DNA from: Myxacorys californica WJT36-NPBG1
Lineage (GTDB): Bacteria; Cyanobacteriota; Cyanobacteriia; Leptolyngbyales; Leptolyngbyaceae
DNA: 58,964 nucleotides
Assembly: GCA_019359315.1 (NCBI GenBank)
Contig: JAHHHO010000033.1
Location: 1 to 58,964 of the forward strand
Reading direction: 5' to 3'
The translations under genes were made by a program, and so were the position numbers. The first letter of the stretch is position 1. The number at the start of each line of letters is the position of its first letter. Positions 37,774 to 46,528 of this stretch are shown piece after piece. The notes below the pieces were generated by a model. The model had not been told where the DNA came from. It saw nothing but the letters and a program-made list of their open reading frames with translations, and did not search any database.

Positions 37774-40101
37774 ATGGAACGCAGTACTGCTGCTCGATAT
37801 CGCATGACTCAACCACCGCTACCCCCCCGCCCCCCTGCTGGAAATTCGCGCAAGGCATCGAAAACGCTGCTGGGTACGATGACTCAGGCAGTCAAGACGA
37901 CGCTGACAAGAATCAACTTCTCTCGTCTCAAGATTAAGCCTAACGCCCGTGTACCAGAGCTTTTGGTGCAGGATGCAGACGCGCCAACCGCAGATGTTTT
38001 TCCGTTACTGGGCGATCGCTACGTGTTGGGGCGTAGTTCCAAGTCGTGTGACATTGTGGTGCGAAATCCGGTCGTGAGTCAGACGCATCTAGTGGTGAAG
38101 CGCGATCGCAAGCGCAAGTTTTTGGGCATCCCGATGCGATCGCGCTTCTTGATCCGCGATGAAGAGTCTACCAATGGCATCTATCGCGGTAAGCGGCGAC
38201 TCCGCTCTAAAACCCTTTACAACGGTGATGTGCTGACCTTAGGGCCACCAGAACTCGCCGCCGCCGTTCGCCTTGAGTTCAAAGATCCAATTCCCTGGTA
38301 TCTCAAAGCAGTGCGCTATGCCTTGTATGGGGTAACAGCCGTTTCAGCTCTAACCGCGTTGATTATTGGCGTTGAATGGCAGAAATTTTCGGTTTACCCA
38401 CTGCCCGTTTCGGTTCAAGGCCCCGTGGTGGTGACGTCTAAAGATGGTGAACCATTGAGAACGCCGCGCACCCAACGCCACTTAGAAATGCAAAACCTGC
38501 GGGAATTTTCGCCCTACTTGCCCAAGGCTGTAATGGCGTCTGAAGACTCTCGCTACTATTGGCACATTGGCATCGATCCGATCGGTACAAGTCGAGCCTT
38601 AGTCACCAATATCAAAGGCGGCGAGATTCGAGAAGGGGGCAGTACCCTAACGCAGCAACTCGCGCGAAACACGTTCAGTTATGTAGGGCGACAGGATTCT
38701 GCAGGTCGCAAGCTCCGAGAAGCGATCGTTGCGCTCAAGTTGGAGACGGTCTACAGCAAAGATTATTTGCTGCTGACCTATCTCAATCGGGTTTACCTAG
38801 GTAGCGGCATCTACGGATTTGAAGATGCGGCCCAGTTTTACTTTGGCAAGTCCTCCAAAGATCTCGATCTATCTGAAGCGGCCACTCTGGTCGGAATTCT
38901 GCCTGCGCCCAACAGCTTTAACCCGGTTCGGAGCTATAGAAGTGCGATCGAGAAGCGCGATGGCGTAATTACGCGGATGGCAGAGCTAGGTATGGTTTCG
39001 CAAGAAGAGGCGCAGCGGGCGCGGCGATCGCGGCTAGAAATCAGTCCGGCAGCTCGCCAAGAATTAACCAGTACGATCGCGCCCTATTACTACAGCGCGG
39101 TGTTTGACGAGTTAGAAGAGTTGCTTGGTGGGGATTTGGCAAGAGAAGGCAATTTCATTGTTGAAACCGGACTCGACAAGCGAATGCAGACTGCCGCCGA
39201 AAGTAACCTACGCAACACGGTCGAGACTCAAGGCAGTAGCGCCGGATTTTCGCAAGGAGCCTTAGTCACCCTGAATGCGAAAACAGGCGAGGTGATGGCA
39301 CTAGTCGGCGGCGTAGACTATGAAGAAAGCCAATTCAATCGGGCAACTCAAGCCCAGCGTCAGCCAGGATCAACCTTCAAAATTTTTGCCTACACCGGTG
39401 CGATCGCTCAAGGCATTCCTCCCAGTGCGACGTTTTCCTGTGCCCCGCTCTCATGGGGTGGCAGCACATTTGATGGCTGTCGGACTGGCGGCGGTAGCTT
39501 GGACATGGCGACTGGGGTTGCCCAATCGGAGAACGTGATTGCGCTGCGCGTCGCTCAGGAAGTCGGACTTAACCAAGTCGTCGATATGGCTCGTAAGATG
39601 GGCATTCGGTCGGATCTAAATCCCGTGCCCGGACTCGTCTTAGGACAAAGTGAAGTCACTCCGTTGGAACTGACCGGGGCTTTTGGCGTTTTGGCAAACC
39701 AGGGTGTGCGAAATCGGCCCCACACGATTAAGCGCATTCTCGACAGTAGCGACTGTAAAACGCGAGAAGACCTTAGCACCTGTCGAATCATTTACCGCGC
39801 GGATCAAGACGGAGAGAATAACATTCAAGCGATTCCAGCGGACGTTGCTAATACGATGACTTCTATGTTGCAAGGCGTGGTGCGCTCTGGAACCGGGCAA
39901 AATGCTGCTCTCGGCTTGGGAGAGGCAGGCAAGACTGGAACAACAAATGACAATATAGATTTATGGTTTGTTGGGTACATACCAAATCGTGAAATTGTAA
40001 CAGGAATTTGGTTAGGGAATGACAAGAACACCTCTACGAACGGGAATAGCGGTATCGCTGCTCAGTTATGGGGGAACTACATGAAACAGGTCATTCGCTA
40101 A
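37774..40101 (+). CDS. Class A penicillin-binding protein with N-terminal FHA domain
   Basis: This 775-residue bifunctional peptidoglycan synthase polymerises glycan strands and cross-links them in the periplasm. A cytoplasmic FHA domain (about 75-170, with YVLGRSSKSCDIVV and the R-S, N-G features) binds phosphothreonine. One membrane helix follows (about 187-205), then the GT51 transglycosylase with catalytic Glu257 in ASEDSRYYWH and GGSTLTQQLARN. The transpeptidase has SxxK at Ser533 (PGSTFKIF), SEN in AQSENVIA and KTGTTND. The FHA domain ties wall synthesis to Ser/Thr phosphorylation. The start may be 37774 or the ATG at 37804 (MTQPPLPPRPP). Confidence 0.9.
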   Translation: MERSTAARYRMTQPPLPPRPPAGNSRKASKTLLGTMTQAVKTTLTRINFSRLKIKPNARVPELLVQDADAPTADVFPLLGDRYVLGRSSKSCDIVVRNPVVSQTHLVVKRDRKRKFLGIPMRSRFLIRDEESTNGIYRGKRRLRSKTLYNGDVLTLGPPELAAAVRLEFKDPIPWYLKAVRYALYGVTAVSALTALIIGVEWQKFSVYPLPVSVQGPVVVTSKDGEPLRTPRTQRHLEMQNLREFSPYLPKAVMASEDSRYYWHIGIDPIGTSRALVTNIKGGEIREGGSTLTQQLARNTFSYVGRQDSAGRKLREAIVALKLETVYSKDYLLLTYLNRVYLGSGIYGFEDAAQFYFGKSSKDLDLSEAATLVGILPAPNSFNPVRSYRSAIEKRDGVITRMAELGMVSQEEAQRARRSRLEISPAARQELTSTIAPYYYSAVFDELEELLGGDLAREGNFIVETGLDKRMQTAAESNLRNTVETQGSSAGFSQGALVTLNAKTGEVMALVGGVDYEESQFNRATQAQRQPGSTFKIFAYTGAIAQGIPPSATFSCAPLSWGGSTFDGCRTGGGSLDMATGVAQSENVIALRVAQEVGLNQVVDMARKMGIRSDLNPVPGLVLGQSEVTPLELTGAFGVLANQGVRNRPHTIKRILDSSDCKTREDLSTCRIIYRADQDGENNIQAIPADVANTMTSMLQGVVRSGTGQNAALGLGEAGKTGTTNDNIDLWFVGYIPNREIVTGIWLGNDKNTSTNGNSGIAAQLWGNYMKQVIR

Positions 40102-40414
40102 AACAATTGCAATTGATTGCTAGAAGTAACGTCCAGTTTCAAATTCTGGAGTTTTATAGTGTCCTGACTTACAATCTAATTTCGATATCGTTCCTTCCGC
40201 GATCCTTTGGAATTTAGCCAAACCAATCGCTGCTGTGCATCTCTCGTGATCGAGAAAAGCATGGTGGTTGATTGTGTTTTGCAATACCGTTAGTGACCTT
40301 TCTAGCATTTGTTAGATTTGATACTAAAAATAACCTCTGCCTTGAGATAGATTGTCGAAACTCTTTTATAAATTTCTAATAAAGAGAACTTCTACCTTTT
40401 CTTCGCGGAGCGTT
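40102..40414. other. Intergenic region
   Basis: No gene is supported in these 313 bp. A 62-codon minus-strand frame at 40120-40308 looks partly protein-like, but I could not match it to anything. GGAG (40407-40410) precedes the next gene's ATG. Confidence 0.4.
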
Positions 40415-40813
40415 ATGAAATCTTCGGTGCAGATGCCAACTCCATTGGGTGAAAGACCGCTGGATGAAAGACCGCTGGATGAAAGACCGCTGGATGAAAG
40501 ACCGCCCTCTAGACCTAACCAACCCTCGACGGTGAAAGAAATGCCGTATGCTCTATTCAGCACAATTCCACCCGAACGCATTGGGCTGAATGGGGAATAT
40601 GATCACAATGGTTTGTCAAAGCGGGTTTTGGCAGCCTTTCGAGAGAGTGTTGCGGTCGCAGAGATCGAAGATTTGCGGGTGACGCAGCGCGGGCGAGTAG
40701 TAATCTTAATGGGACGCCTGCCGCATTCGCAGGTTCTAACGCAATTGACCAAAATTGCGATGAGTGTGAACGGTACAGATACTGTTGAAGCGACTGGCAT
40801 TAGAATTGGCTGA
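40415..40813 (+). CDS. Small BON-like protein with internal ERPLD repeats
   Basis: This 132-residue protein has a disordered N-terminus containing three ERPLD units and a Pro-rich segment, then a C-terminal domain (about 65-132) resembling a BON fold: NGLSKRVLAAFRESVAV, DLRVTQRGRVVILMG, then VNGTDTVEATGIRIG. BON domains bind phospholipids or other envelope ligands; the assignment is by resemblance. The start is ambiguous: ATG 40415 with GGAG four bases upstream, or ATG 40433. A TTG start further up (40352) is unlikely. No signal peptide is visible. Confidence 0.6.
   Translation: MKSSVQMPTPLGERPLDERPLDERPLDERPPSRPNQPSTVKEMPYALFSTIPPERIGLNGEYDHNGLSKRVLAAFRESVAVAEIEDLRVTQRGRVVILMGRLPHSQVLTQLTKIAMSVNGTDTVEATGIRIG
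40451..40505 (+). repeat. 15-bp in-frame tandem repeat (about 3.7 copies)
   Basis: GAAAGACCGCTGGAT repeats perfectly at 40451, 40466 and 40481, with a 10-bp partial copy at 40496. As 15 is a multiple of three, copy-number change keeps the reading frame and only varies the number of ERPLD units. Confidence 0.95.
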
Positions 40814-40887
40814 TGTACAACCCCTGTAGAACGGGTTCTAGAAAGGCACATCGCGAAATAATCCATTAACGTGCTGCATTTGCTGGC

Positions 40888-40913
40888 GCAACTCACGCGA
40901 TCGCGTGAGTTGC
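40888..40913. repeat. 26-nt perfect palindrome centred on GCGATCGC
   Basis: The sequence GCAACTCACGCGA is followed immediately by its exact reverse complement, with the HIP1 octamer GCGATCGC at the centre (40897-40904). It is 74 bp after the BON-like gene. It could form a hairpin or cruciform or serve as a symmetric protein-binding site. There is no T-run, so termination is not favoured. Confidence 0.85.
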
Positions 40914-40932
40914 CAAAATTCGCTTTATAAAT

Positions 40933-40975
40933 GCTCCTATTCCTTGAATGCTCCTATTCCTTGAATGATAGGAGC
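40933..40975. repeat. Perfect 17-bp tandem duplication with hairpin
   Basis: A 17-bp unit beginning GCTCCTATTCC occurs twice without change (40933-40949 and 40950-40966). The arm ATAGGAGC at 40968-40975 can pair with the GCTCCTAT of either copy (40933-40940 or 40950-40957), giving two alternative stems. Confidence 0.85.
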
Positions 40976-41117
40976 TTATATTGCTTAAACAACATTTAGA
41001 ACTCTTTGGTCTACGGTTGTGCCTTTTGCTCTCAGCCCCAATCCGAGCAATTCTGCTATGAATGGAAAATCTATATTTGATCCACAATTTTAAATAAGGC
41101 AGCGTTACCTTACAGCA

Positions 41118-41159
41118 CTTGCTCAACTCTTAACTCAACCTAGTACTGCCTCTTAACCT
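41118..41159 (+). promoter_or_regulatory. Possible Pho box upstream of alkaline phosphatase
   Basis: CTTAACCT at 41152-41159 matches the cyanobacterial PhoB (SphR) half-site consensus PyTTAAPyPy(T/A), and CTTAACTC at 41129-41136 matches 7 of 8. Weaker octamers at 41118 (CTTGCTCA) and 41140 (CTAGTACT) keep an 11-12 bp period, as expected for tandem half-sites. It lies about 180 bp upstream of the phosphatase ATG. Confidence 0.45.
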
Positions 41160-41336
41160 TTGGATGTGAGCCTAATAGGGAACTGTGAAATTCTTACTGA
41201 GTTTGACGCACAACGCTGAATGAATATTGGCTCATTCAGCAACTCTTCTGCTGAAGTAACTCATTGACCAATCTAGCTTTTCGCATTGTGAACTGCACTG
41301 TTGCTCCTTTCGCAGTACTTTTTGTTGGGCAAAATC

Positions 41337-44300
41337 ATGTCAAATAATCACGTTATTTTCGTTCACCCCGACGGAGCGAGTCCATCTCACTTTGGGGCTG
41401 CCCGATTTATTGAGCAAGGTCCTGACGGACGCCTCAACTGGGACAAACTGGATCATGCGGGTGTTTATTTGGGGCACATGCAGGATCAGCTTGGCGGCAC
41501 CTCCAATGCAGGCGCAGTCACTCACGCAACCGGAACAAAAGTTTACGCAGAATCGTTTGGACTAAATGCGGATAATTCTCCCGTCCAGTCGTTATCCGGT
41601 AGTGTTGGTAAAACGATCGTGGATGAAGCCGTTGATGCAAACAAAGTAACGGCGCTGCTGCAATCAGGATTCATGGCAGAACCCGGAACGGCAGCTTTTG
41701 TCTCTAAAGTTGAAGAAATTACAGTGGATGGGCGGCGGATTCCGCCCCGGCAGCGACTTGCAGACATCACGCGAGACGTGCTTGAATCTGGCGTAGATTT
41801 CATTATGGGCGGCGGTGAACTTCACATGCTCCCAGTTGGCACAGACGGCTTCCATGAAACGGCAGCTCAATTGGATGCGCGGAGCGTTGATCCCGTCAGT
41901 CGTCCCTCAGAAAATTTAATTGAGTTAGCCAAAAATAAGGGATATACCGTCGTCTATACAAAAGAGCAGCTATTTGACTTGCTCGATCCTGCCAAAAATC
42001 CGACGCCTCCCCAAAAAGTGTTAGGTGTGTTTGCAGCGTTTCACACCTTTAACGATCGGCCTGAAGAGGTTCTAAAACTGGGTCAACCCGATGCGACTCC
42101 GCTTTATGTTCCCACGGCTCCAACCGTTGCGGAAATGCTAGAGGTCACACAAAAACTGTCAGAAAAACATCCGAATTTTAGCAACGGATCACTCACGATC
42201 GTTGAAGAAGAAGGAACGGATAATTTTGGAAACAACAATAACGCGGCTGGAACAATCGAAGGATTGCGGCGAGCCGATGCGGCGATCGGGGTGGCGTTAG
42301 ATTTTGTCGATCGCTATCCCAATACTCTGCTCTTAACGGCGGCAGATAGCGATGCTGGTGGCTTGCAGGTGCGCGATCCGATTCGCGCTGAAACTGTTGG
42401 CACGATTGAGGTCAATCCAACTACACCAACAGATCCCCCTAGCCGTTCTGCGCCGCTAGATGGTCAAACCGGAGCCGACACTCAACCTTTTGTTTCTGTG
42501 CCCGATGCTAGTGGAGATCGCTTCTCGTTTGGCGTCGGTTGGGCAGGTACACCAGACTTTAGCGGGTCGATCGTGTCTAAAGCGCACGGACTCAACTCAG
42601 AAAAGCTGCCCGCTACAGTAGACAACACGGGCATATATGAGTTGATGTATGAAACGCTGTTCGAGACAGAACTAGCGGCGCGCAATCCGGCTCCGACGCC
42701 TGCCCCGGCTGCAACCCAAGAGACGGGAAATGTCATTTTCATCCATCCCGATGGAACCAGCCCGTCGCACTATATGGCGCTACGAAACATTGATCAAGGA
42801 CCCGATGGCAGACTGAACTGGGATACGATGTCGAACGCTGGGGTTTACCTCGGACACATGGAAGACCAGTTGACCGGAACCTCTAACGCGGGTGCAGTGA
42901 CCCATGCCAATGGGGTCAAGGTGTTTGCTGAATCCTTTGGGTTAGATAAAAGCAACAATCCAGTCGTGCCGTTGTCTGGAAAGACGGGGATGACGATTTT
43001 GGATGAAGCGATCGCATCCGGTAAAGCCACGGCGCTGCTGCAATCGGGTCACATCGGCGAACCCGGATCGGCTGCTTTTGCGGCGAAAACCACCAATCGC
43101 TTGGGGGATGATACGCGGGCGCGGGACAAGACAGCAGAAATTGCCGAGCAGGTGATTCGCTCTGGTGTGAATGTGATCATGGCAGGCGGTGAAGTTTACT
43201 TGCTTCCGAAAGGCACAACGGGAGTTCACGTCACCTCTGAAATTGACGCTGAATATGACGATCCTGCTGATCGTCCCAGCACGAATCTGATTGATTTAGC
43301 CAAGTCCCTAGGCTACACGGTGGTGTACACCGAAGACGAGATGAACGCAGCGGTAGAGGGTGCAACTCCGCCCGAAAAGTTAATGGGTGTGTTTGCGGCA
43401 AATCATACATTTGATGATCGCACAGAAGAAGAACTGGGATTAAATACCGCTAACCCAAGCCCGCTTTATGTTGCGACTGCGCCAACTGTTGCGGAAATGC
43501 TAGACGCATCGCTCAAAATTCTTAAACGTGATTCTGATGGATTCTTTGCTGTCGTCGAAGAGGAAGGCACCGATAACTTCGGCAATAACAATAACGCCGC
43601 CGGAACGATCGAAGGGTTGCGCCGGGCAGATGCCGCGATCGGGGTTGCCAAAAATTATGTCGATACGCAAGACCCAAACACGCTAGTGGTTACTGCCGCC
43701 GATAGCGACGCAGGTGGATTGCAAGTCTTTCAGTTTGCCCCTTACACTCGTCCTTCTGGCAATGCCATTACAACCCCTGCCTTGGGTGATACGGAAGCAG
43801 AAGTGCCATTTATTAACGTCAATCCTACGACCTCTAACACGAAGAATTTCTTGGATGGTGCGAACGGCAGCACGGCAAGTCCTGATAATCCTTGGCAGTC
43901 ATTGACGGCAATGGATAGCTTGGATGGTCCGATGGGAAATTTTGCGGTCGCCTGGGCGGGTACGCCCGATTTTCCGGGCAGCATTGTGTCTAAAACCTAT
44001 GGACTCAATGCCGACAAACTGCCAAGCACGCTAGACAACACCGAAATTTATCGCTTAATGTACCAAACCCTGTTTGGAACTCGCTTTTCTGAGGTAGTTG
44101 ATGGTCAGGGTGGGCAGGAAACAGTCGAGGTTAAACAAGGTGAAGGGGTTTTGGCAGGCGTGAACTTTGGCGGTGTGGGTCGTGGCGTTGCACCGTCTGA
44201 AGGCGCAATTGCAGAAGCAGATACGCTGAAATTTAGCGGAACGGATTTGACGGCTCAAAATTTGCTGCTGACCCAAATTGGGGATGACTTAGCCATCAGC

Positions 44301-44924
44301 TTTGAGGGTGTTGCGGCAACTGGTGCGATTCTACGGAACTTCAAACTCGATGACCTAGATAACCTGAGCCAATCGACTGGTGCAACGCTTGATTTAGGCA
44401 ATCTATTGTTTGAAGGACAAACTCAGATAAAAGATAGCTTCGATGTGTTCGATGCTGATCTAGTCAGAAACAGCATCTTCAATCGCAACAGTGTCACGTT
44501 CCTCAATGATTTAGACAACGTTGTGATGGGCTTGAGCCAATCGGATGATGTGATCAACGCCCAAGGAGGCGACGACGCCATTAACGGCTTGAGCGGAGAC
44601 GATCTGATCCGAGGCGGCGCTGGAAACGATCTGCTGTTTGGTAGCGTTGGAGCGGATATCCTCGTGGGCGGCATGGGGGCAGATCTGTTTGTGTTAGCCG
44701 AAAACTCCGGAACCGATACGATCCAAGATTTCAATTTTGAAGATGGCGATCGCATTGCCTTATCGGGCGGATTGAGCTTTGGTCGGTTATCGATTCTGCA
44801 AGGAACTGGAACCAATGCAGGCAATGCGTTGATTCAAGCAGGCAGCACCAATGAATTGCTGGCAATCGTGGCTGGTGTTCAGGCAAATACGCTCACGAGT
44901 AGTGCATTTGGAATACTTGGCTAA
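41337..44924 (+). CDS. Alkaline phosphatase with duplicated catalytic domain and RTX tail
   Basis: This 1195-residue protein is probably secreted and releases phosphate from organic esters. Two tandem alkaline phosphatase domains occupy about 1-455 and 464-930. Each opens with a metal-site HPDG motif, carries the nucleophile segment GTSNAGAVTHA (Ser56 and Ser516 by alignment with the PhoA-type D-S-A motif), and has the EEGTDNFGNNNNAAG, LTAADSDAGG or VTAADSDAGG and VGWAGTPDF or VAWAGTPDF blocks. The C-terminus (about 1060-1125) has RTX-like calcium repeats (G-G-A-G-N-D-L). There is no signal peptide, so type I export is likely. I start at MSNNHVIF; an earlier TTG is possible but adds only 12 residues. 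Regulation by phosphate is suggested by the upstream Pho-box-like repeats. Confidence 0.88.
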   Translation: MSNNHVIFVHPDGASPSHFGAARFIEQGPDGRLNWDKLDHAGVYLGHMQDQLGGTSNAGAVTHATGTKVYAESFGLNADNSPVQSLSGSVGKTIVDEAVDANKVTALLQSGFMAEPGTAAFVSKVEEITVDGRRIPPRQRLADITRDVLESGVDFIMGGGELHMLPVGTDGFHETAAQLDARSVDPVSRPSENLIELAKNKGYTVVYTKEQLFDLLDPAKNPTPPQKVLGVFAAFHTFNDRPEEVLKLGQPDATPLYVPTAPTVAEMLEVTQKLSEKHPNFSNGSLTIVEEEGTDNFGNNNNAAGTIEGLRRADAAIGVALDFVDRYPNTLLLTAADSDAGGLQVRDPIRAETVGTIEVNPTTPTDPPSRSAPLDGQTGADTQPFVSVPDASGDRFSFGVGWAGTPDFSGSIVSKAHGLNSEKLPATVDNTGIYELMYETLFETELAARNPAPTPAPAATQETGNVIFIHPDGTSPSHYMALRNIDQGPDGRLNWDTMSNAGVYLGHMEDQLTGTSNAGAVTHANGVKVFAESFGLDKSNNPVVPLSGKTGMTILDEAIASGKATALLQSGHIGEPGSAAFAAKTTNRLGDDTRARDKTAEIAEQVIRSGVNVIMAGGEVYLLPKGTTGVHVTSEIDAEYDDPADRPSTNLIDLAKSLGYTVVYTEDEMNAAVEGATPPEKLMGVFAANHTFDDRTEEELGLNTANPSPLYVATAPTVAEMLDASLKILKRDSDGFFAVVEEEGTDNFGNNNNAAGTIEGLRRADAAIGVAKNYVDTQDPNTLVVTAADSDAGGLQVFQFAPYTRPSGNAITTPALGDTEAEVPFINVNPTTSNTKNFLDGANGSTASPDNPWQSLTAMDSLDGPMGNFAVAWAGTPDFPGSIVSKTYGLNADKLPSTLDNTEIYRLMYQTLFGTRFSEVVDGQGGQETVEVKQGEGVLAGVNFGGVGRGVAPSEGAIAEADTLKFSGTDLTAQNLLLTQIGDDLAISFEGVAATGAILRNFKLDDLDNLSQSTGATLDLGNLLFEGQTQIKDSFDVFDADLVRNSIFNRNSVTFLNDLDNVVMGLSQSDDVINAQGGDDAINGLSGDDLIRGGAGNDLLFGSVGADILVGGMGADLFVLAENSGTDTIQDFNFEDGDRIALSGGLSFGRLSILQGTGTNAGNALIQAGSTNELLAIVAGVQANTLTSSAFGILG

Positions 44925-44975
44925 CCGCAGTTACAACACTGCATTTCGATCTGGCATTACGTCAACAACACATCT

Positions 44976-45011
44976 AGCAAAGTTATCTCATACGATGGCT
45001 TTGCTTTTTTT
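44976..45011 (+). terminator. Intrinsic terminator of the phosphatase gene
   Basis: AGCAAAG (44976-44982) pairs with CTTTGCT (44999-45005), with a possible ATC/GAT extension inside the loop, and is followed by a run of T through 45011. It is convergent with the end of allA at 45014. It is among the clearest terminators in the window. Confidence 0.85.
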
Positions 45012-45013
45012 AG

Positions 45014-45496
45014 TTACACCAAAATCTCGAAGGCAGCACCATAAGCGGTTTTAAGATTACAGGTGTCGTGATCGGTGATGTTCGTATCGCTCAGTTCCAG
45101 ATTGTAGAAGTCGATAAAGCCGGTATCGAAATACGGCCCGGCGTGCCATGTACCCAGTTCAAGTTTGACAAAGCAGTCCCCCGGAATTCTAAAGGCGGTA
45201 ATCGCGTCTAGAGGTGGCTGGCTGTCATGACTCGGCGGCGCAACGGCTAACAGCCAATCTTTCCCTGCTAATGAACCGAGACATTGTGTACATTTCTGGT
45301 GACGGGTGATGCGATCGAAGGTGCGACCGCGTCGTGTCAGACGCATGATGTAAAACCGAGGAATACCATTCTGAAGGTGCAGTTGAGCATCTTTTGTGCC
45401 ATAAGGTGCGCCATCGTCAGCAGCGCGAATCAGTTGCCCAAAGGGATAAAACGCTTCTGAAGTAATCCAAGTCGCTTGAAGGGAGTGAGTGGTCAT
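45014..45496 (-). CDS. allA: Ureidoglycolate lyase family (AllA) protein
   Basis: This 160-residue protein matches the AllA family (ureidoglycolate lyase, PF04115), a cupin-like fold that splits ureidoglycolate to glyoxylate and urea. Visible signatures are RFYIMRLTRRGRTFDRITRHQKCTQCLGSL (the H-x2-x-x-Q type metal/substrate region), WLLAVAPP, and FRIPGDCFVKLELGTWHAGPYF near the C-terminus. It should be cytosolic. Upstream on the same strand, 22 bp away, is tsaB, and DUF3593 and DUF2499 precede it, so an operon is likely. Other allantoin-pathway genes are not in view, so the family assignment does not prove the activity. Confidence 0.85.
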   Translation of the reverse strand: MTTHSLQATWITSEAFYPFGQLIRAADDGAPYGTKDAQLHLQNGIPRFYIMRLTRRGRTFDRITRHQKCTQCLGSLAGKDWLLAVAPPSHDSQPPLDAITAFRIPGDCFVKLELGTWHAGPYFDTGFIDFYNLELSDTNITDHDTCNLKTAYGAAFEILV

Positions 45497-45518
45497 GGGT
45501 AAGCGTTGCTCTTCAGCG

Positions 45519-46163
45519 TTACTCTATGGGATGTTGTCCATAGAAGGGTAGAACGTCTGACCAATTTGGCTGATGTCCGGCGGTTTGTGCTCGATGAGCA
45601 AGTTCTAAAACACCGGCGACGTAATCACCCTGGTTCGATTCAGCTTTGACAAGATGATAGGGTTTCTCTAAGGTTGCCAAGGTTTCTTGCCACACTGCTT
45701 CAGTCATAACAGCATCAGATTGCATGACCGTGAACTGATCTGAAACTTGATAGATCCCAGTAAAAAGTTGTCCTCGCTGGGCAGGCATTTGAACCGCCAT
45801 TTGCCCAAAGGGCAACTCCGAAGGAAGCACACGGCGGGACAAACGATCCGCTTCTTGCTGAGCAATTGCCGCTAAGCTTGACACACCAAATAAGGGGATC
45901 TGTAGCTGCTGTGCCAAGGTTCTTGCCAACACAACGCCGATCCGAGTTCCGGTAAATCCGCCAGGACCGATCGCTACGGCAAGAGCGCTCAACTCCGCCC
46001 ACGTTTGAGGTTGGAGAAACGCTTGTAGATGATGATGCATGAGATTTGACTGTTCTCGCCCCAAAGGCCAAACCTGCTGGCGAAGGTTTCCTGCACCATC
46101 TGAAATTGCCAATCCTAAATCTGGACTGCTGGTATGAATCGCGAGGGTGTAACGGGATGACAT
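45519..46163 (-). CDS. tsaB: tRNA threonylcarbamoyladenosine biosynthesis protein TsaB
   Basis: This 214-residue ASKHA-fold protein is TsaB, partner of TsaD and TsaE in making t6A37 of ANN-decoding tRNAs. It has the family start LAIHTSSPDLGLAISD, then LMHHHLQAFL, AVAIGPGGFTGTRIGVVLARTLAQ, and IPLFGVSSLAAIA. Length is normal. Its first codon overlaps the stop of the DUF3593 gene by one base (TAATG arrangement), so translation is probably coupled. It should be essential or near-essential. Confidence 0.92.
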   Translation of the reverse strand: MSSRYTLAIHTSSPDLGLAISDGAGNLRQQVWPLGREQSNLMHHHLQAFLQPQTWAELSALAVAIGPGGFTGTRIGVVLARTLAQQLQIPLFGVSSLAAIAQQEADRLSRRVLPSELPFGQMAVQMPAQRGQLFTGIYQVSDQFTVMQSDAVMTEAVWQETLATLEKPYHLVKAESNQGDYVAGVLELAHRAQTAGHQPNWSDVLPFYGQHPIE

Positions 46164-46468
46164 TAAACGGGTTTAGAGTCAGAGGACTGGGTTTTGTCGA
46201 TGATGGCTTGCCGAAATCCGAGAACAACCAGGATATTAGACAACGTGAGAAAGAATTCTGCTGCACCGTGGAGCCAATCAATGTTAGCGAGTTGCTCTCC
46301 ATACGCGACCTTCGCGTAAATGCCTGCTGGAATTGTGACAACGACAAATACAAGGAGCATGTAGAAGCCAATCAGGGCAAGTCTGGGCGTTTTGCCAGAG
46401 CGAGTGAGGAACCAGAGGAAAGCGAGATAAGGGAAGAGGGAGAGGGCGAAGAGGGATTCTTTGGACAT
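46163..46468 (-). CDS. DUF3593 membrane protein
   Basis: This 101-residue protein has three hydrophobic segments (ALSLFPYLAFLWFL, LALIGFYMLLVFVVVTIPAGI, LHGAAEFFLTLSNILVVLGFRQAI) and matches DUF3593, a small family found in cyanobacteria and chloroplasts and next to DUF2499 in many genomes. Function is unknown. I use the ATG whose complement is 46466-46468 (MSKESLFALS). Its stop overlaps the tsaB start. The neighbouring DUF2499 gene ends 60 bp upstream. Confidence 0.82.
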   Translation of the reverse strand: MSKESLFALSLFPYLAFLWFLTRSGKTPRLALIGFYMLLVFVVVTIPAGIYAKVAYGEQLANIDWLHGAAEFFLTLSNILVVLGFRQAIIDKTQSSDSKPV

Positions 46469-46528
46469 GGAAAAAGAATGAGGGATGAGGGATGCTTTAT
46501 GGCAACGCTGACGCAAGGAGGAGTGAAG

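Noticed and set aside
40120-40308. 62-codon minus-strand frame before the BON-like gene
   Set aside because: Somewhat protein-like, but no SD, no recognised family and no supporting context; not strong enough to call.
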